The position numbers and the translations under genes were made by a program. Under the pieces are notes generated by a model. That model was not told the DNA's origin. It saw nothing but the letters and a program-made list of their open reading frames with translations, and searched no databases. A DNA stretch of 64,000 nucleotides from Azoarcus sp. KH32C (lineage in GTDB: Bacteria; Pseudomonadota; Gammaproteobacteria; Burkholderiales; Rhodocyclaceae): NCBI RefSeq assembly GCF_000349945.1, contig NC_020516.1, forward strand, positions 2,232,001 to 2,296,000, written 5' to 3'. Of the stretch, positions 48,350-57,812 are shown piece by piece (the first letter of the stretch is position 1; each line of letters opens with the position of its first letter).

Positions 48350-49468
48350 GTGCAACCGGACGCGCCCATGAAGAGACTCGAACTGCTTGATTACGCACGT
48401 TTCGGTGCAGGACTGGCCGTCGTCGCCTACCACTATTTCTTCAACGGAATCAGCAACGGCAAGGTCACATCGATCAGCCATGTTCCGGAACTCGTCGCCT
48501 TCGCCAAATATGGCTTTCTGGGTGTCGAGTTCTTCTTCATGATCAGCGGCTTTGTCATCTTCTATTCCGCAAGGGACAAGACGGCCGGCGAGTTCCTGAC
48601 TTCACGAGCAGTGCGCTTGTTTCCCGCCTTCTGGGTCGCGGTGCCTTTCACGGTCTTTTTCGCGTTGTTCTGGGGCGGCGACAAGATGTCGGTCACGCTC
48701 CCTGAGGTGCTGGTCAATCTGACGATGGTGCCGAAGCCCCTCGGCCAGCCCTTCGTCGATGGCGTCTACTGGACACTGCAGTACGAATGGAGCTTCTATT
48801 TCGCCGTCTTCCTCGTGCTTGCGGCCGGCTTGCAGTCGAAGCTGAACCGCTTGTTGCTCCTGTGGCCGTTCTACATCCTCGTGATGCGGCTCATCGGCAT
48901 CGACAAGCTCCCCTATGCGTCGGCGTACTACTGCTATTTCGCGGCGGGCGCGCTATTCGCGTTGCGGATGGAAGAGAAGAGCAGGGCGTCGCTTGCCGCG
49001 CTGATCGTCAGCCTGGCGCTGTGCGTCTCCTTTTCGGCCGGCAAGGCGGCGGGCCTGACGATCAACAAGGGCGTGGAATTCTCGGCGATCGTGATCGGCG
49101 CAATCGTCGTCTGCCAGTTCCTGTTCTTTGTTTTCCTGAGCTCCGGAGCCGGGCTGAAACTCAAACTGCCCGGCTCGAAGCTCGCAGGTGGGCTGACCTA
49201 TCCGATCTACCTCATCCACGCGCACTTCGGCTACATGCTCTTGTCCCGGTTCGCCAATGATGACAATCGCGCGATGGTCTATTCGCTGATCCTCGCGGCG
49301 GTGTTCGTGGTCGCCTATGCGATCCACGTGCTGGTCGAGCGCAGGCTCGCGGGATTCTGGACTGCGCTCTTCGCCCGCAGTTTCGGAGCACTCGGCGACA
49401 CCTTCCAGAATCGGGCCAGCGGATTGGTGAAGTTTGCGGTCGGCACGGCGATGGGCCGCGCGCGTTAG
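48350..49468 (+). CDS. OafA/YrhL-type membrane acyltransferase
   Basis: 372 aa. The start is GTG 48350 (GGAGG 12 bp upstream) or ATG 48368. It is an acyltransferase-3 family protein of about ten helices: RLELLDYARFGAGLAVVAYHYFFNG in helix 1 with the catalytic His of the AYHYFF region, FLGVEFFFMISGFVIFYSA in helix 2, RAVRLFPAFWVAVP with the conserved RxxR/Lxxx motif, and WTLQYEWSFYFAVFL. Members O-acylate surface polysaccharides or glucans using cytoplasmic acyl-CoA. Succinylation or acetylation of the cyclic glucan is conceivable but unlinked. Confidence 0.85.
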   Translation: MQPDAPMKRLELLDYARFGAGLAVVAYHYFFNGISNGKVTSISHVPELVAFAKYGFLGVEFFFMISGFVIFYSARDKTAGEFLTSRAVRLFPAFWVAVPFTVFFALFWGGDKMSVTLPEVLVNLTMVPKPLGQPFVDGVYWTLQYEWSFYFAVFLVLAAGLQSKLNRLLLLWPFYILVMRLIGIDKLPYASAYYCYFAAGALFALRMEEKSRASLAALIVSLALCVSFSAGKAAGLTINKGVEFSAIVIGAIVVCQFLFFVFLSSGAGLKLKLPGSKLAGGLTYPIYLIHAHFGYMLLSRFANDDNRAMVYSLILAAVFVVAYAIHVLVERRLAGFWTALFARSFGALGDTFQNRASGLVKFAVGTAMGRAR

Positions 49469-49555
49469 TTGGCATGGAGGCAGAGAGATCCTGCACTCAA
49501 GGCCGTCCGTGAGGAGCTAAGATAAAAAAATAATCAGAATCGGGTGGGGACACGG

Positions 49556-51016
49556 ATGGTCCAGCGGATCGAGAGCCGGCGCCGGGATGGCGACGATGTG
49601 CCGGCAGACAGCGTGCAGCTGCGCGAACTGGCGACACGCTCATTGCTCGCGCACTTCGCCGATTTGTGCGAGGGGGTCGTCGTTGTCGATGCGCAGGCGC
49701 GCGTCGTGTGGATGAACGACCGCTATCCGGCCCACCTCGGGATCGACGATCCGGCCGGCGTGATCGGGCGGCCGGTCGAGGAGGTGATCCCCAATAGCCA
49801 GATGCGGCAGGTCGTGGAAACCGGGCGGCCGATCATGCTGGACATCATGGATTTCGGCAAAGAGGCCTTCGTGGTCACACGCCTGCCGCTGCGCGACGAC
49901 CGGGGCAAGGTGATCGGGGCGGTCGGCTTCATCCTCTACGACGACCCGCGCCATCTGGCGCCGGTCGTGTCGCGCTACCAGCGGCTGCGGGAGGATCTGG
50001 CCCAGGCCCAGCGCAGGCTGGCGGAAGCGCGGAGGACGAAGTACACGTTCTCGAGTTTCGTCGGAATCGGCGAGCGGTGCCAGGCCGTGAAGCAGGCGGC
50101 ACGGCGTGCTTCTCGCGCGCTGGCGCCGGTGCTGATCCTGGGAGAGACCGGAACCGGCAAGGAGTTGCTCGCTCACGCGATCCATTCCGCCAGTCCGCGC
50201 GCCCACGGTCCCTTCATTGCCGTGAATATCGCTGCCGTACCGGAGACCTTGCTGGAGGCGGAGTTCTTCGGCGTCGCGCCCGGGGCGTACACCGGCGCAG
50301 ATCGCCGAGGGCGCGACGGCAAGTTCAAACTGGCCGATGGGGGAACGCTCTTCCTCGACGAGGTCGGCGACATGTCGCTCGCGCTTCAGGCGAAGCTGCT
50401 GCGGATCTTGCAGGAGCACGAGGTGGAGCCGGTGGGCTCGAACCAGCTCATCCAGGTGGATGTGCGGGTCATTGCCGCGACCAGTCGCGACCTGGAGCGC
50501 ATGGTGGCGGAGGGCGCCTTTCGCGCCGACCTGTACTATCGGCTCAATGTCATCACGCTGGTGCCGCCGCCGTTGCGGGAGCGCCTGGAGGATCTGCGGA
50601 TCCTGGCCGAGCATCTGCTGGATGCAACCTGCCGGCACCAGGGGCTTCCGGTGGTCGGCATCACGCCGGCCGCGATCGAGCGTCTGGAACGGCACGACTG
50701 GCCCGGCAATGTGCGGGAACTCGCGAACGTGCTGGAGCGGGCGGTGCTCATGACCGACAGCGAAGTTCTGGACGTAGCGGATCTGGAAAGGGTGATGCCC
50801 GCCCCGCGCAAGGCCGCCCATCCGGCGAGCGGCCCCGGGCCGGCCACCGTCAGCCTCTCCGAAGCGGTCGCCGAGGCCGAGCGGCACGCCATCCACACGG
50901 CCTTGCGCAGTCACGGCGGGAACAAGGCTCAGGCTGCGAAGACGCTCGGCATCTCGCGCGCGGCGCTCTACGAGAAGATCGCGGCGCTCGGCCTCGATAC
51001 GCAGCCGATCGGCTGA
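49556..51016 (+). CDS. Sigma-54-dependent activator (PAS-AAA-Fis)
   Basis: 486 aa from ATG 49556 (GGGGA 6 bp upstream; a GTG 12 bp earlier is possible). An N-terminal PAS domain (about 25-140: DLCEGVVVVDAQARVVWMND) replaces the receiver seen in NtrC. The AAA+ domain has Walker A GETGTGK (196-202), the sigma-54 contact loop GAYTGA (243-248; the usual is GAFTGA) and Walker B GGTLFLDEVGD. The C-terminal Fis-type HTH reads AQAAKTLGISRAALYEKIAAL. It should bind the three palindromes at 51052-51110 and drive the sigma-54 promoter at 51177, controlling the GntP/CoA-transferase operon. The PAS ligand is unknown, perhaps the transported acid or its CoA ester. Confidence 0.92.
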   Translation: MVQRIESRRRDGDDVPADSVQLRELATRSLLAHFADLCEGVVVVDAQARVVWMNDRYPAHLGIDDPAGVIGRPVEEVIPNSQMRQVVETGRPIMLDIMDFGKEAFVVTRLPLRDDRGKVIGAVGFILYDDPRHLAPVVSRYQRLREDLAQAQRRLAEARRTKYTFSSFVGIGERCQAVKQAARRASRALAPVLILGETGTGKELLAHAIHSASPRAHGPFIAVNIAAVPETLLEAEFFGVAPGAYTGADRRGRDGKFKLADGGTLFLDEVGDMSLALQAKLLRILQEHEVEPVGSNQLIQVDVRVIAATSRDLERMVAEGAFRADLYYRLNVITLVPPPLRERLEDLRILAEHLLDATCRHQGLPVVGITPAAIERLERHDWPGNVRELANVLERAVLMTDSEVLDVADLERVMPAPRKAAHPASGPGPATVSLSEAVAEAERHAIHTALRSHGGNKAQAAKTLGISRAALYEKIAALGLDTQPIG

Positions 51017-51051
51017 ACTCGCCAGCTCGATCCCTTTTTGCGCGCCCGGGG

Positions 51052-51110
51052 TGTCTGCCAGGGCAGACGCCCTGTCTGCCCTGGCGGACACCCTGTCTGC
51101 CCTGGCGGAC
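51052..51110 (+). promoter_or_regulatory. Three phased palindromes: upstream activator sequences
   Basis: GTCTGCC-AG-GGCAGAC (51052-51067), TGTCTGCC-CT-GGCGGACA (51072-51089) and the same again (51093-51110) have centres at 51059.5, 51080.5 and 51101.5, exactly 21 bp apart, so all three face the same side of the helix. They are about 102, 123 and 144 bp upstream of the inferred transcript start, the normal range for an enhancer-binding protein. Confidence 0.85.
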
Positions 51111-51176
51111 ACCCAATCGGCGATGACAATGAGTCATAAGGCGGTTTTTTCCTATTATTCAGTGATTTGATATCAC

Positions 51177-51193
51177 TGGCACGCTCCCTGCGA
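51177..51193 (+). promoter_or_regulatory. Sigma-54 (-24/-12) promoter
   Basis: TGGCACG-CTCC-CTGCGA matches the consensus TGGCACG-N4-TTGCW except for the first T. The GG (51178-51179) and GC (51190-51191) are exactly 10 nt apart. Transcription should begin near 51203, 30 nt before the GntP gene. It is the only such site noticed in the window. Confidence 0.88.
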
Positions 51194-51232
51194 TGTGTCT
51201 CCCGCTGCACCACCCATAAAGGAGACAAATTC

Positions 51233-52630
51233 ATGGACTTCCTCATCGTCCTGGGAGCTCTGTGCTTCCTGATGTTCGTCGCGTACCGCGGCTATAGCGT
51301 CATCCTCTTCGCACCGGTAGCCGCCCTCGGCGCCGTGCTGCTCACCGATCCCGCACTGGTTCCGCCGATGTTCACGGGCCTCTTCATGGACAAGATGGTG
51401 GGCTTCGTGAAGCTCTACTTTCCGGTCTTCCTGCTCGGGGCGGTATTCGGCAAGGTGATCGAGCTGTCCGGCTTCTCGAAAGCCATCGTCAGCTCGGTGA
51501 TCCGGATGGTCGGTGCGGAGCGGGCGATGCTGTCCATCGTGCTGGTCTGCGCGATCCTGACCTACGGCGGCGTGTCGCTGTTCGTTGTCGTGTTCGCCGT
51601 CTATCCCTTCGCCGCCGAGATGTTCCGTCAGAGCGGGATCCCGAAGCGCCTGATTCCGGGCACGATTGCCTTGGGCGCATTCACCTTCACGATGGATTCC
51701 TTGCCCGGCACGCCGCAGATCCAGAACATCATTCCGACCACCTTCTTCAAGACCGACACCTGGGCCGCGCCCTGGCTGGGGGTGACCGGTGCGGTGTTCA
51801 TCTTGGCGACCGGCCTCGCCTACCTGGAATGGCAGCGTCGCAAGGCGCTGGCCAGTAACGAGGGGTATGGCACCAACCTCGTGAATGAGCCGGAGCCCTT
51901 CGATCACGAGAAGCTGGCGCACCCGGCGATCGCGATCCTGCCGCTGGTGATGGTGGGCGTCATGAACAAGCTCTTCACCCTCGCGATTCCCGAGTTTTAC
52001 GGCAGCTCGCATTCCTTCGTGCCGGCCGTGATCGGCAAGGCAGCGCCCGTGGTGCAGGAGGTGTCCAAGGTTGCTGCAATTTGGGCGGTGGAGGGGGCGC
52101 TGCTGGTGGGCATCCTCACGGTCATGGCCTTCGCCTGGAAGACCGTCGTGCCGCGATTTGCGGACGGATCGAAGTCGGCCATCGCAGGCTCGCTGCTGGC
52201 GGCGATGAACACGGCTTCCGAGTATGGCTTCGGCGCGATCATCGCGGCACTCACCGGTTTCCTGGTCGTCGCCAGGGCGCTCGGCTCCGTTCCCAATCCG
52301 CTCGTCAATGAAGCGATCACGGTAACATCGCTGGCCGGCATCACGGGTTCGGCTTCCGGCGGCATGAGCATCGCGCTGGCGGCCATGGCGGAGACCTTCA
52401 TCAGCAACGCTCACGCCGCCGGGATTCCGCTCGAAGTGCTGCATCGCGTGGCCGCGATGGCGAGTGGCGGCATGGACACGCTGCCGCACAACGGCGCGGT
52501 CATCACGCTGCTGGCGGTGACCGGCCTCACGCACAAGGTGGCTTACAAGGACATCTTCGCCATCACGGTGATCAAGACCCTGGCGGTGTTCGTCGTCATC
52601 ACGACCTTCTATCTGACGGGCATCGTCTGA
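51233..52630 (+). CDS. GntP-family permease
   Basis: 465 aa from ATG 51233 (AAAGGAGA 6 bp upstream). It has about 12-13 hydrophobic helices in the GntP layout: FLIVLGALCFLMFVAYRGYSVILFAPVAALGAV, ILTYGGVSLFVVVFAVYPFAAEMFRQSGIPKRLIPGTIALGAFTFTMDSLPGTPQIQN (the GxPGTPQ loop), and near the end TSLAGITGSASGGMSIALAAMAETF. The subgroup with this loop transports D-3-hydroxybutyrate, gluconate or similar small hydroxy-acids with protons. The coupled CoA-transferase gene 11 bp downstream favours a short-chain hydroxy/keto acid. Confidence 0.88.
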   Translation: MDFLIVLGALCFLMFVAYRGYSVILFAPVAALGAVLLTDPALVPPMFTGLFMDKMVGFVKLYFPVFLLGAVFGKVIELSGFSKAIVSSVIRMVGAERAMLSIVLVCAILTYGGVSLFVVVFAVYPFAAEMFRQSGIPKRLIPGTIALGAFTFTMDSLPGTPQIQNIIPTTFFKTDTWAAPWLGVTGAVFILATGLAYLEWQRRKALASNEGYGTNLVNEPEPFDHEKLAHPAIAILPLVMVGVMNKLFTLAIPEFYGSSHSFVPAVIGKAAPVVQEVSKVAAIWAVEGALLVGILTVMAFAWKTVVPRFADGSKSAIAGSLLAAMNTASEYGFGAIIAALTGFLVVARALGSVPNPLVNEAITVTSLAGITGSASGGMSIALAAMAETFISNAHAAGIPLEVLHRVAAMASGGMDTLPHNGAVITLLAVTGLTHKVAYKDIFAITVIKTLAVFVVITTFYLTGIV

Positions 52631-52641
52631 GGAGACTGAAC

Positions 52642-54297
52642 ATGGCTGACAGCGGCAAGGTGATGTCCGCACGGGATGCGGTGGGTCTGATTCGCGACGG
52701 CGACACGGTCGCGACCGGCGGCTTCGTCGGTATCGGATTTCCCGAAAATATCGCGGTCGCGTTGGAAGAACGCTTCCGCCAACGCGAAGAGGTAGGGCAA
52801 GGAGGGCGCAGCGGACCGCGAAACCTGACGCTCGTCTATGCCGCCGGCCAGGGGGACGGCAAGGAGCGCGGGCTCAATCACCTGGGGCATGAAGGATTGG
52901 TGCGGCGGGTGATCGGCGGGCACTGGGGCCTGGTGCCCAAGCTGCAGCAGCTCGCGGTGGCCAACCGCATCGAGGCCTGGAATCTGCCGCAGGGGGTGAT
53001 CAGCCACCTGTTCCGCGACATCGCTGCCGGCAAGCCGGGCACGCTGACGCACGTCGGTTTGGGCACCTTCGTCGATCCGCGCTTCGGCGGCGGAAAGCTC
53101 AACGCGCGCACGACCGACGATCTGGTCCGGCTGATGGAAATCGACGGCGAGGAATACCTGTTCTACAAGGCCTTCCCGATCGACGTCGGCATCATTCGCG
53201 GCACAACCGCCGACCCGGACGGCAACATCACGATGGAGAAGGAGGCGCTTACGCTGGAGGCGCGCGCGATTGCGATGGCGGCGAGGAACTCCGGGGGAAT
53301 CGTCATCGCGCAGGTGGAACGACTCGCCGAGCGCGGCTCGCTGAATGCGCGTCAGGTGCAGATCCCCGGATTGCTCGTCGATTGCGTGGTCGTCTCGGAG
53401 AAGCCGGAGTACCACATGCAGACCTTCATCGAGCCCTACAATCCGGCCTATTCGGGCGAGGTCCGTGTGCCGATGTCCGTCGTCGCGCCGATGCCGATGA
53501 GCGAACGCAAGGTCATCGCGCGCCGCGCTGCCATGGAACTGAGGGCCGACGCCGTGGTGAACCTGGGGATCGGCATGCCGGAAGGCATCGCCAGCGTGGC
53601 GGCCGAGGAGCGCGTCATCGATCTCGTGACCCTCACCGCGGAACCGGGAGTGATCGGAGGCATTCCCGCGGGCGGCCTGAACTTCGGAGCGGCCATCAAT
53701 ACCCAGGCCGTCATCGACCAACCCAGCCAGTTCGATTTCTACGACGGCGGAGGGCTGGATATCGCCTTCCTGGGGCTCGCACAGGCCGATCGGCAGGGCA
53801 ATCTCAACGTCTCCAAGTTCGGTCCGCGTCTCGCCGGTGCCGGCGGGTTCATCAACATCTCGCAGAATGCGAAGAAGGTGGTCTTCGTCGGCACTTTCAC
53901 GGCCGGTGAGCTGGAGGTGGTCGTCGGCGAAGGCCAGCTGCAGATCCTCAGGGACGGCCAGGCGCGCAAGTTCGTGACGGAGGTGGAGCACCGCACCTTC
54001 AGCGGCCGACAGGCCCTCAAGCGTGGGAAGACGGTGCTTTATATCACCGAGCGCTGCGTCTTCCGGCTCGGCGAGGATGGCCTTGAGCTCACCGAGATCG
54101 CCCCCGGTGTCGACCTCGAGCGGGACATCCTCGACAAGATGGATTTTCGGCCCATCGTGCGCGGAAAGCCGCGGCTCATGGACGCCCGCCTGTTCCAGGG
54201 CGAGCCGATGGCGCTGCGTGGCGAGATGTTGGAACTGCCATCGGCCCGGCGTCTCGAACGGACGCCGCGAGCGGCAGCGTCCGTTCGAATGGCGTGA
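52642..54297 (+). CDS. Fused alpha-beta acyl-CoA:acetate/3-ketoacid CoA-transferase
   Basis: 551 aa (GAGGAGA 6 bp before the ATG). Both halves of a class I CoA-transferase lie in one chain, as in YdiF: the alpha half has AVGLIRDGDTVATGGFVGIGFPENIA and GLGTFVDPRFGGGKLN, and the beta half has DAVVNLGIGMPEGIASVAAEER and LTAEPGVIGGIPAGGLNFGAAIN, where the catalytic Glu is expected (AEPGV). It moves CoA from acetyl- or acyl-CoA to the acid imported by the GntP permease, activating it for beta-oxidation. Co-transcribed from the sigma-54 promoter. It ends convergently with the SMC-like gene. Confidence 0.9.
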   Translation: MADSGKVMSARDAVGLIRDGDTVATGGFVGIGFPENIAVALEERFRQREEVGQGGRSGPRNLTLVYAAGQGDGKERGLNHLGHEGLVRRVIGGHWGLVPKLQQLAVANRIEAWNLPQGVISHLFRDIAAGKPGTLTHVGLGTFVDPRFGGGKLNARTTDDLVRLMEIDGEEYLFYKAFPIDVGIIRGTTADPDGNITMEKEALTLEARAIAMAARNSGGIVIAQVERLAERGSLNARQVQIPGLLVDCVVVSEKPEYHMQTFIEPYNPAYSGEVRVPMSVVAPMPMSERKVIARRAAMELRADAVVNLGIGMPEGIASVAAEERVIDLVTLTAEPGVIGGIPAGGLNFGAAINTQAVIDQPSQFDFYDGGGLDIAFLGLAQADRQGNLNVSKFGPRLAGAGGFINISQNAKKVVFVGTFTAGELEVVVGEGQLQILRDGQARKFVTEVEHRTFSGRQALKRGKTVLYITERCVFRLGEDGLELTEIAPGVDLERDILDKMDFRPIVRGKPRLMDARLFQGEPMALRGEMLELPSARRLERTPRAAASVRMA

Positions 54298-54315
54298 GGG
54301 TAGCTGGCGCGATGG

Positions 54316-57105
54316 TCAGATCGCGCGCGCCAGCACGCCGATCGTCGGAGCCCAGTCGTCGCCCGGCTTCTTCTTGCGCGTCACGAGCGTGAGCTGGGCC
54401 GGCGCGAAGACGTTGGCGTTGTGGGTGACCGGCGTCGTGATCAGGTACTGGGCGCGGGTCGCACGCAGGAAGGTGCCGACGCGGTCGATGTTGGCGACGT
54501 CGAGGTGCGCGAAGGGTTCGTCGATGAAGACGAAGCCGCCGGGGCGGGCGTCGTCCATCAGTAGCGCGATCAGCAGGATCAGCGATTTCATCACCTGCTG
54601 GCCGCCCGAGGCTTCGCCGTCGTTGAGGCCCACCGCGCCCTTGCGGTCGAAGTCGAAGCGCACTTCGAGGCCGGCGTGGCCGAGCGAGAGGTCGTCCTCG
54701 CCGAGCGTCGGCGTCGGGCAATCGACGCTGACGTTGGCGAGGTCGGCCAGCGCCTTGAGGTTCTTCGCATACTGGCGCACGGTGGCGCGCAGCTTCGCGG
54801 CGTAGGCGGCGCGGGCCTCCTCGGTCAGGCGGCGGGCGGTGGCGCAGTAGCCCTGGCGGCCTTCGTAGTCCCGTTCGCGCTGCGTGACGTCGGCCTTGAG
54901 GCGTTCGGACAGCGTGAGCGCCGCGGGGTCGGTGACCCAGTCGCCTTCGTTGAGGCGGGCGCGCAGGCGATCGCGCTCGCGGCGCGCGGCGGCGGCGTTC
55001 TCGTAGCGTTCGGCGAGCAGCGCGATGTCCGTGGGGTTGCGCCAGTGGGCGGGCATGCCGCGTCGAAGCCGGCGCAGGCGCTGGATGCGTTCGGCCTGGG
55101 TGCGGCGGCGCGGCGCGGTGTCGCGTTCGAGTTCGCCGAGGCGGGTTTCGAGGGCGCGCAGCTCGCGATTGCGGCGGTCGACCTCGATGTCGATGCCGGA
55201 AAGCTTGCCATTGAGCTGGTCGAGTGCGGATTTGGCTTCGACGCGTTCGGCGATTGCGGCGGTCAGCGCCGCGCGGGCTGCGGGCAGAGCTTCTTCGGCT
55301 TCAGCATAGGCCTGGGCCTTCGCGGCCAGCAGCTGGGCGGACTGAAGGCCGAGCAGACGTTGGCGCAGGCCGGTCAGGCGCTCCGCGGCATCGGCAGCCT
55401 TTGGACGCAGGGCGTGGAGCTGCTTGTCGAGCGCGAGGATGTCGGCTTCGAGCTGCTCGATCCGGGCCTGCCGGGCGAGCTCGCCGAAATGGAATTCGGT
55501 CGGGCGGCCGAGGTGGCGCGCGCCGCGCCGCTCGCGGTGGTAACCGTCGCGCGTGATCCATTCCTGTTCGCGGGGCAGGTCGCGGGCGGATTCGACGCTG
55601 TCTACGCGGCGGATGCGGTTGAGCAGGTCAGAAAGCCAGCGCGGAACGGGCGCCGAGAATCGGACGACCTCGGCGAGGCTGCGCAGCGTCGCGGGTGGCG
55701 CTTCCTCGCGCTCGGGGACGACGAAGTGGCGGAAGCGCTCGCGTTCGCCGAGCGCCCAGGCGGCGTGGCGGTCGGATTCGCGTTCGAGCAGGATCACGTT
55801 GCGGTACGGGCGTAGCACGGCTTCGAGCGCGGCCTGCCAGGTCGTGTCGGTGACCTCGACGATCTCGGCGAGCCCGCGGTGTGCGATGCCTTGATCGTCG
55901 AGCAGGGAGCGGAAGCGGGCGACTTCGGGATCGCTCGGCGGGCCGCTGCGCGAGCGGGCGTTGCGCAGCGTTTGGGACTTCTCCTCGAACTGGGCAACGA
56001 GTTCGCGCTCGCGCTTGCGCAGTTCGAGCAGCTTGGATTCGGCCGCTTCGTGTTCGCGTTCGAGTTCCACCGCGTCCGCGCCGTGCTCCGCAGCGAGTTG
56101 CGCGCGCAGCGCGTCGCGCTCGGCGATCAGCTTCTCGGCGTCGCGCACTTCGTCGTGGGTGGCGATGTGCGTGGCCTCGGCGTCGTCCATCGCGGCGCGC
56201 AGCCGGCGTCGATGCGCTTCGGCTTCGAGCTTCTCGGCCTGGACTTCCTCGATCCGCTGGCGGGCCGCACGGCGCTCGGCCTGGCGTTCGACGCGTTCCT
56301 CGCCCTGGCGTGAAAGTTCGATCCGCTCGGCCGCGATGTCGCGCGCGAGTTCGGACACTTCGAGGCGCGGGATGACCTCGGCGTCGAGAGCCTGGGCTTC
56401 GTCGCTGAGCTGCTTCCACTGCAGGTAGTTGTCGGCTTCGAGCCGACGTCCCTCGGCCTGGGCGCGCAGGCGGTCGAGGTCCAGCCCGAGATCTTCGAGT
56501 TCGTGCTCGGCGCTCTTTTGCTCCGCTCGGGCGGCCTCGTAGTTGTCGAGCACTTCCTTGTCGCCGAAGACGTCGAAGACGAGCTCCAGCAGGGCCTTCG
56601 GGGAGTACTCACACAGCTTGTCGGTGTCGCCCTGCTCGAGGGCGAGCACCTTGGCGATCGCCGGGGTCAGACCGCCCCACGCGAGGCGGTTCTGGTAGTC
56701 GCGCAGGCCGACCCAGTCTTCGCCGTGTTCGAGGACTTCGATCGGCTGGTCGCCGTCGAGGATCGTGTAGTCGCGCGTCCATTCGCCGCCCGCGCGGCGG
56801 ATGCGGCAGGCGAGCGTGACCTCGTCGTGCAGGCAGGGGAAGAACGGCCGGCGGCCGCTCGCACCGGGCTGGTTCGCGACGACCGCCCGGATCCACGCGA
56901 AGCTGCGCTCGGCGCGGCGCACGTAGCGGCGGAAGTCGCGCTTGCCCGAGCAGCGCAGCGCGAACAGGGTGCGCAGCGCATCGAGCAGCGTCGTCTTGCC
57001 CGAGCCGTTGGGGCCGACGATGGTGATGATCTGCGCGTCGAGCGGCAGCGTGAAGCGGCGCCAGTAGTCCCAGTGGACGAGCTCGAGTCGTTTGATGTGG
57101 AACAT
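54316..57105 (-). CDS. mksB: SMC-like ATPase of an Mks-type condensin
   Basis: 929 aa, short for an SMC (about 1150) but close to MksB. Walker A GPNGSGKTT lies at 31-39 and a long coiled coil follows. A central hinge-like segment (GIAHRGLAEIVEVTDTTWQAALEAVL, RNVILLERESD) precedes a second coiled coil. The C-terminal ABC signature EASGGQQVMKSL and Walker B GGFVFIDEPFAHLD come near residue 845. With the two partner genes it should form a MukBEF-like loop-extruding complex on the chromosome. Start and preceding stop share TGATG, so translation is coupled. The gene symbol rests on the three-gene architecture; a Wadjet JetC would look similar. Confidence 0.82.
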   Translation of the reverse strand: MFHIKRLELVHWDYWRRFTLPLDAQIITIVGPNGSGKTTLLDALRTLFALRCSGKRDFRRYVRRAERSFAWIRAVVANQPGASGRRPFFPCLHDEVTLACRIRRAGGEWTRDYTILDGDQPIEVLEHGEDWVGLRDYQNRLAWGGLTPAIAKVLALEQGDTDKLCEYSPKALLELVFDVFGDKEVLDNYEAARAEQKSAEHELEDLGLDLDRLRAQAEGRRLEADNYLQWKQLSDEAQALDAEVIPRLEVSELARDIAAERIELSRQGEERVERQAERRAARQRIEEVQAEKLEAEAHRRRLRAAMDDAEATHIATHDEVRDAEKLIAERDALRAQLAAEHGADAVELEREHEAAESKLLELRKRERELVAQFEEKSQTLRNARSRSGPPSDPEVARFRSLLDDQGIAHRGLAEIVEVTDTTWQAALEAVLRPYRNVILLERESDRHAAWALGERERFRHFVVPEREEAPPATLRSLAEVVRFSAPVPRWLSDLLNRIRRVDSVESARDLPREQEWITRDGYHRERRGARHLGRPTEFHFGELARQARIEQLEADILALDKQLHALRPKAADAAERLTGLRQRLLGLQSAQLLAAKAQAYAEAEEALPAARAALTAAIAERVEAKSALDQLNGKLSGIDIEVDRRNRELRALETRLGELERDTAPRRRTQAERIQRLRRLRRGMPAHWRNPTDIALLAERYENAAAARRERDRLRARLNEGDWVTDPAALTLSERLKADVTQRERDYEGRQGYCATARRLTEEARAAYAAKLRATVRQYAKNLKALADLANVSVDCPTPTLGEDDLSLGHAGLEVRFDFDRKGAVGLNDGEASGGQQVMKSLILLIALLMDDARPGGFVFIDEPFAHLDVANIDRVGTFLRATRAQYLITTPVTHNANVFAPAQLTLVTRKKKPGDDWAPTIGVLARAI

Positions 57106-57812
57106 CAGGCGTCCTCCTCGTCGAATTCGTCGTCGGCGAGCACGTCTGCCTGTTCGAAGGCGTTGCTCTCGGGGACTTGATGCCCGGCGCGGGACAGGAC
57201 GTCGGAAAGCGTGCCGTGGATGATGCGATCGGCGAGCACGCGGTAGTCGAGGGCGACGTCGAGGAGCGGCCCTTCATTGACGATGCCGTTGCGGCGCTCG
57301 ATGAAGCCGAGACGGGCGAGCTTGCCGAGCATGAAGTTCTTGACCTTGGTACGTCCGCCGAGGGCCGCACCGAAATCGGCGATCAGCGACGCTTCCGAGA
57401 GGCCGGCCGACACTGTCTCGCCATGCACGACGGGCTTTTCGGCGCCGAACATGTCGCCTTGGCCCTCGTCGGCGAGCTCGCGCCGGGTGACCTGGCGTTC
57501 GCGCTTCGGCAGCACGATGAGCGACCAGATCACGACGAGGAGCGCCACTTCGTCGCGGGTCAGGCCCGCGTTGCTCGCGGCGTATTCGCGACGCGCGCCG
57601 AAGACCGGCTCCATCATGTCCGGCGTCAGGGCGGCGGCGACATGCCCGGCGTAAGGGTTGTCCTGGAGTTGCAGGCCGACGGCGGCGAGGCGGTGGTCGA
57701 GTTCGACGCGGAAAGCTTCATCGACGAGCGCGCGACGCACCAGTCGGTCGTTGCGCGGCAGCCAGCGGTTCGCGAGCAGCCGCGCAGTCAGTGTCTTGAG
57801 TTCGTGTTCCAT
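57105..57812 (-). CDS. mksE: MukE-like KITE subunit of the condensin
   Basis: 235 aa, the size of MksE/MukE. Tandem winged-helix plan: LKTLTARLLANRWLPRNDRLVRRALVDEAFRVELDHRLAAVG, then RDEVALLVVIWSLIVLPKRERQ, and GGRTKVKNFMLGKLARLGFIERRNG in the second wing. The acidic tail (NAFEQADVLADDEFDEEDA) is typical. Start and upstream stop overlap by one base (TGATG at 57814-57810). In MukBEF this subunit pairs with the kleisin and regulates DNA binding. Assignment rests on size, order and fold pattern, not on a strong motif. Confidence 0.75.
   Translation of the reverse strand: MEHELKTLTARLLANRWLPRNDRLVRRALVDEAFRVELDHRLAAVGLQLQDNPYAGHVAAALTPDMMEPVFGARREYAASNAGLTRDEVALLVVIWSLIVLPKRERQVTRRELADEGQGDMFGAEKPVVHGETVSAGLSEASLIADFGAALGGRTKVKNFMLGKLARLGFIERRNGIVNEGPLLDVALDYRVLADRIIHGTLSDVLSRAGHQVPESNAFEQADVLADDEFDEEDA

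Noticed and set aside
51052..51110. The three palindromes as a CRISPR or mobile-element end
   Set aside because: Units are contiguous with 21-bp spacing, have no spacers and no cas or transposase genes nearby; the position before a sigma-54 promoter explains them better.
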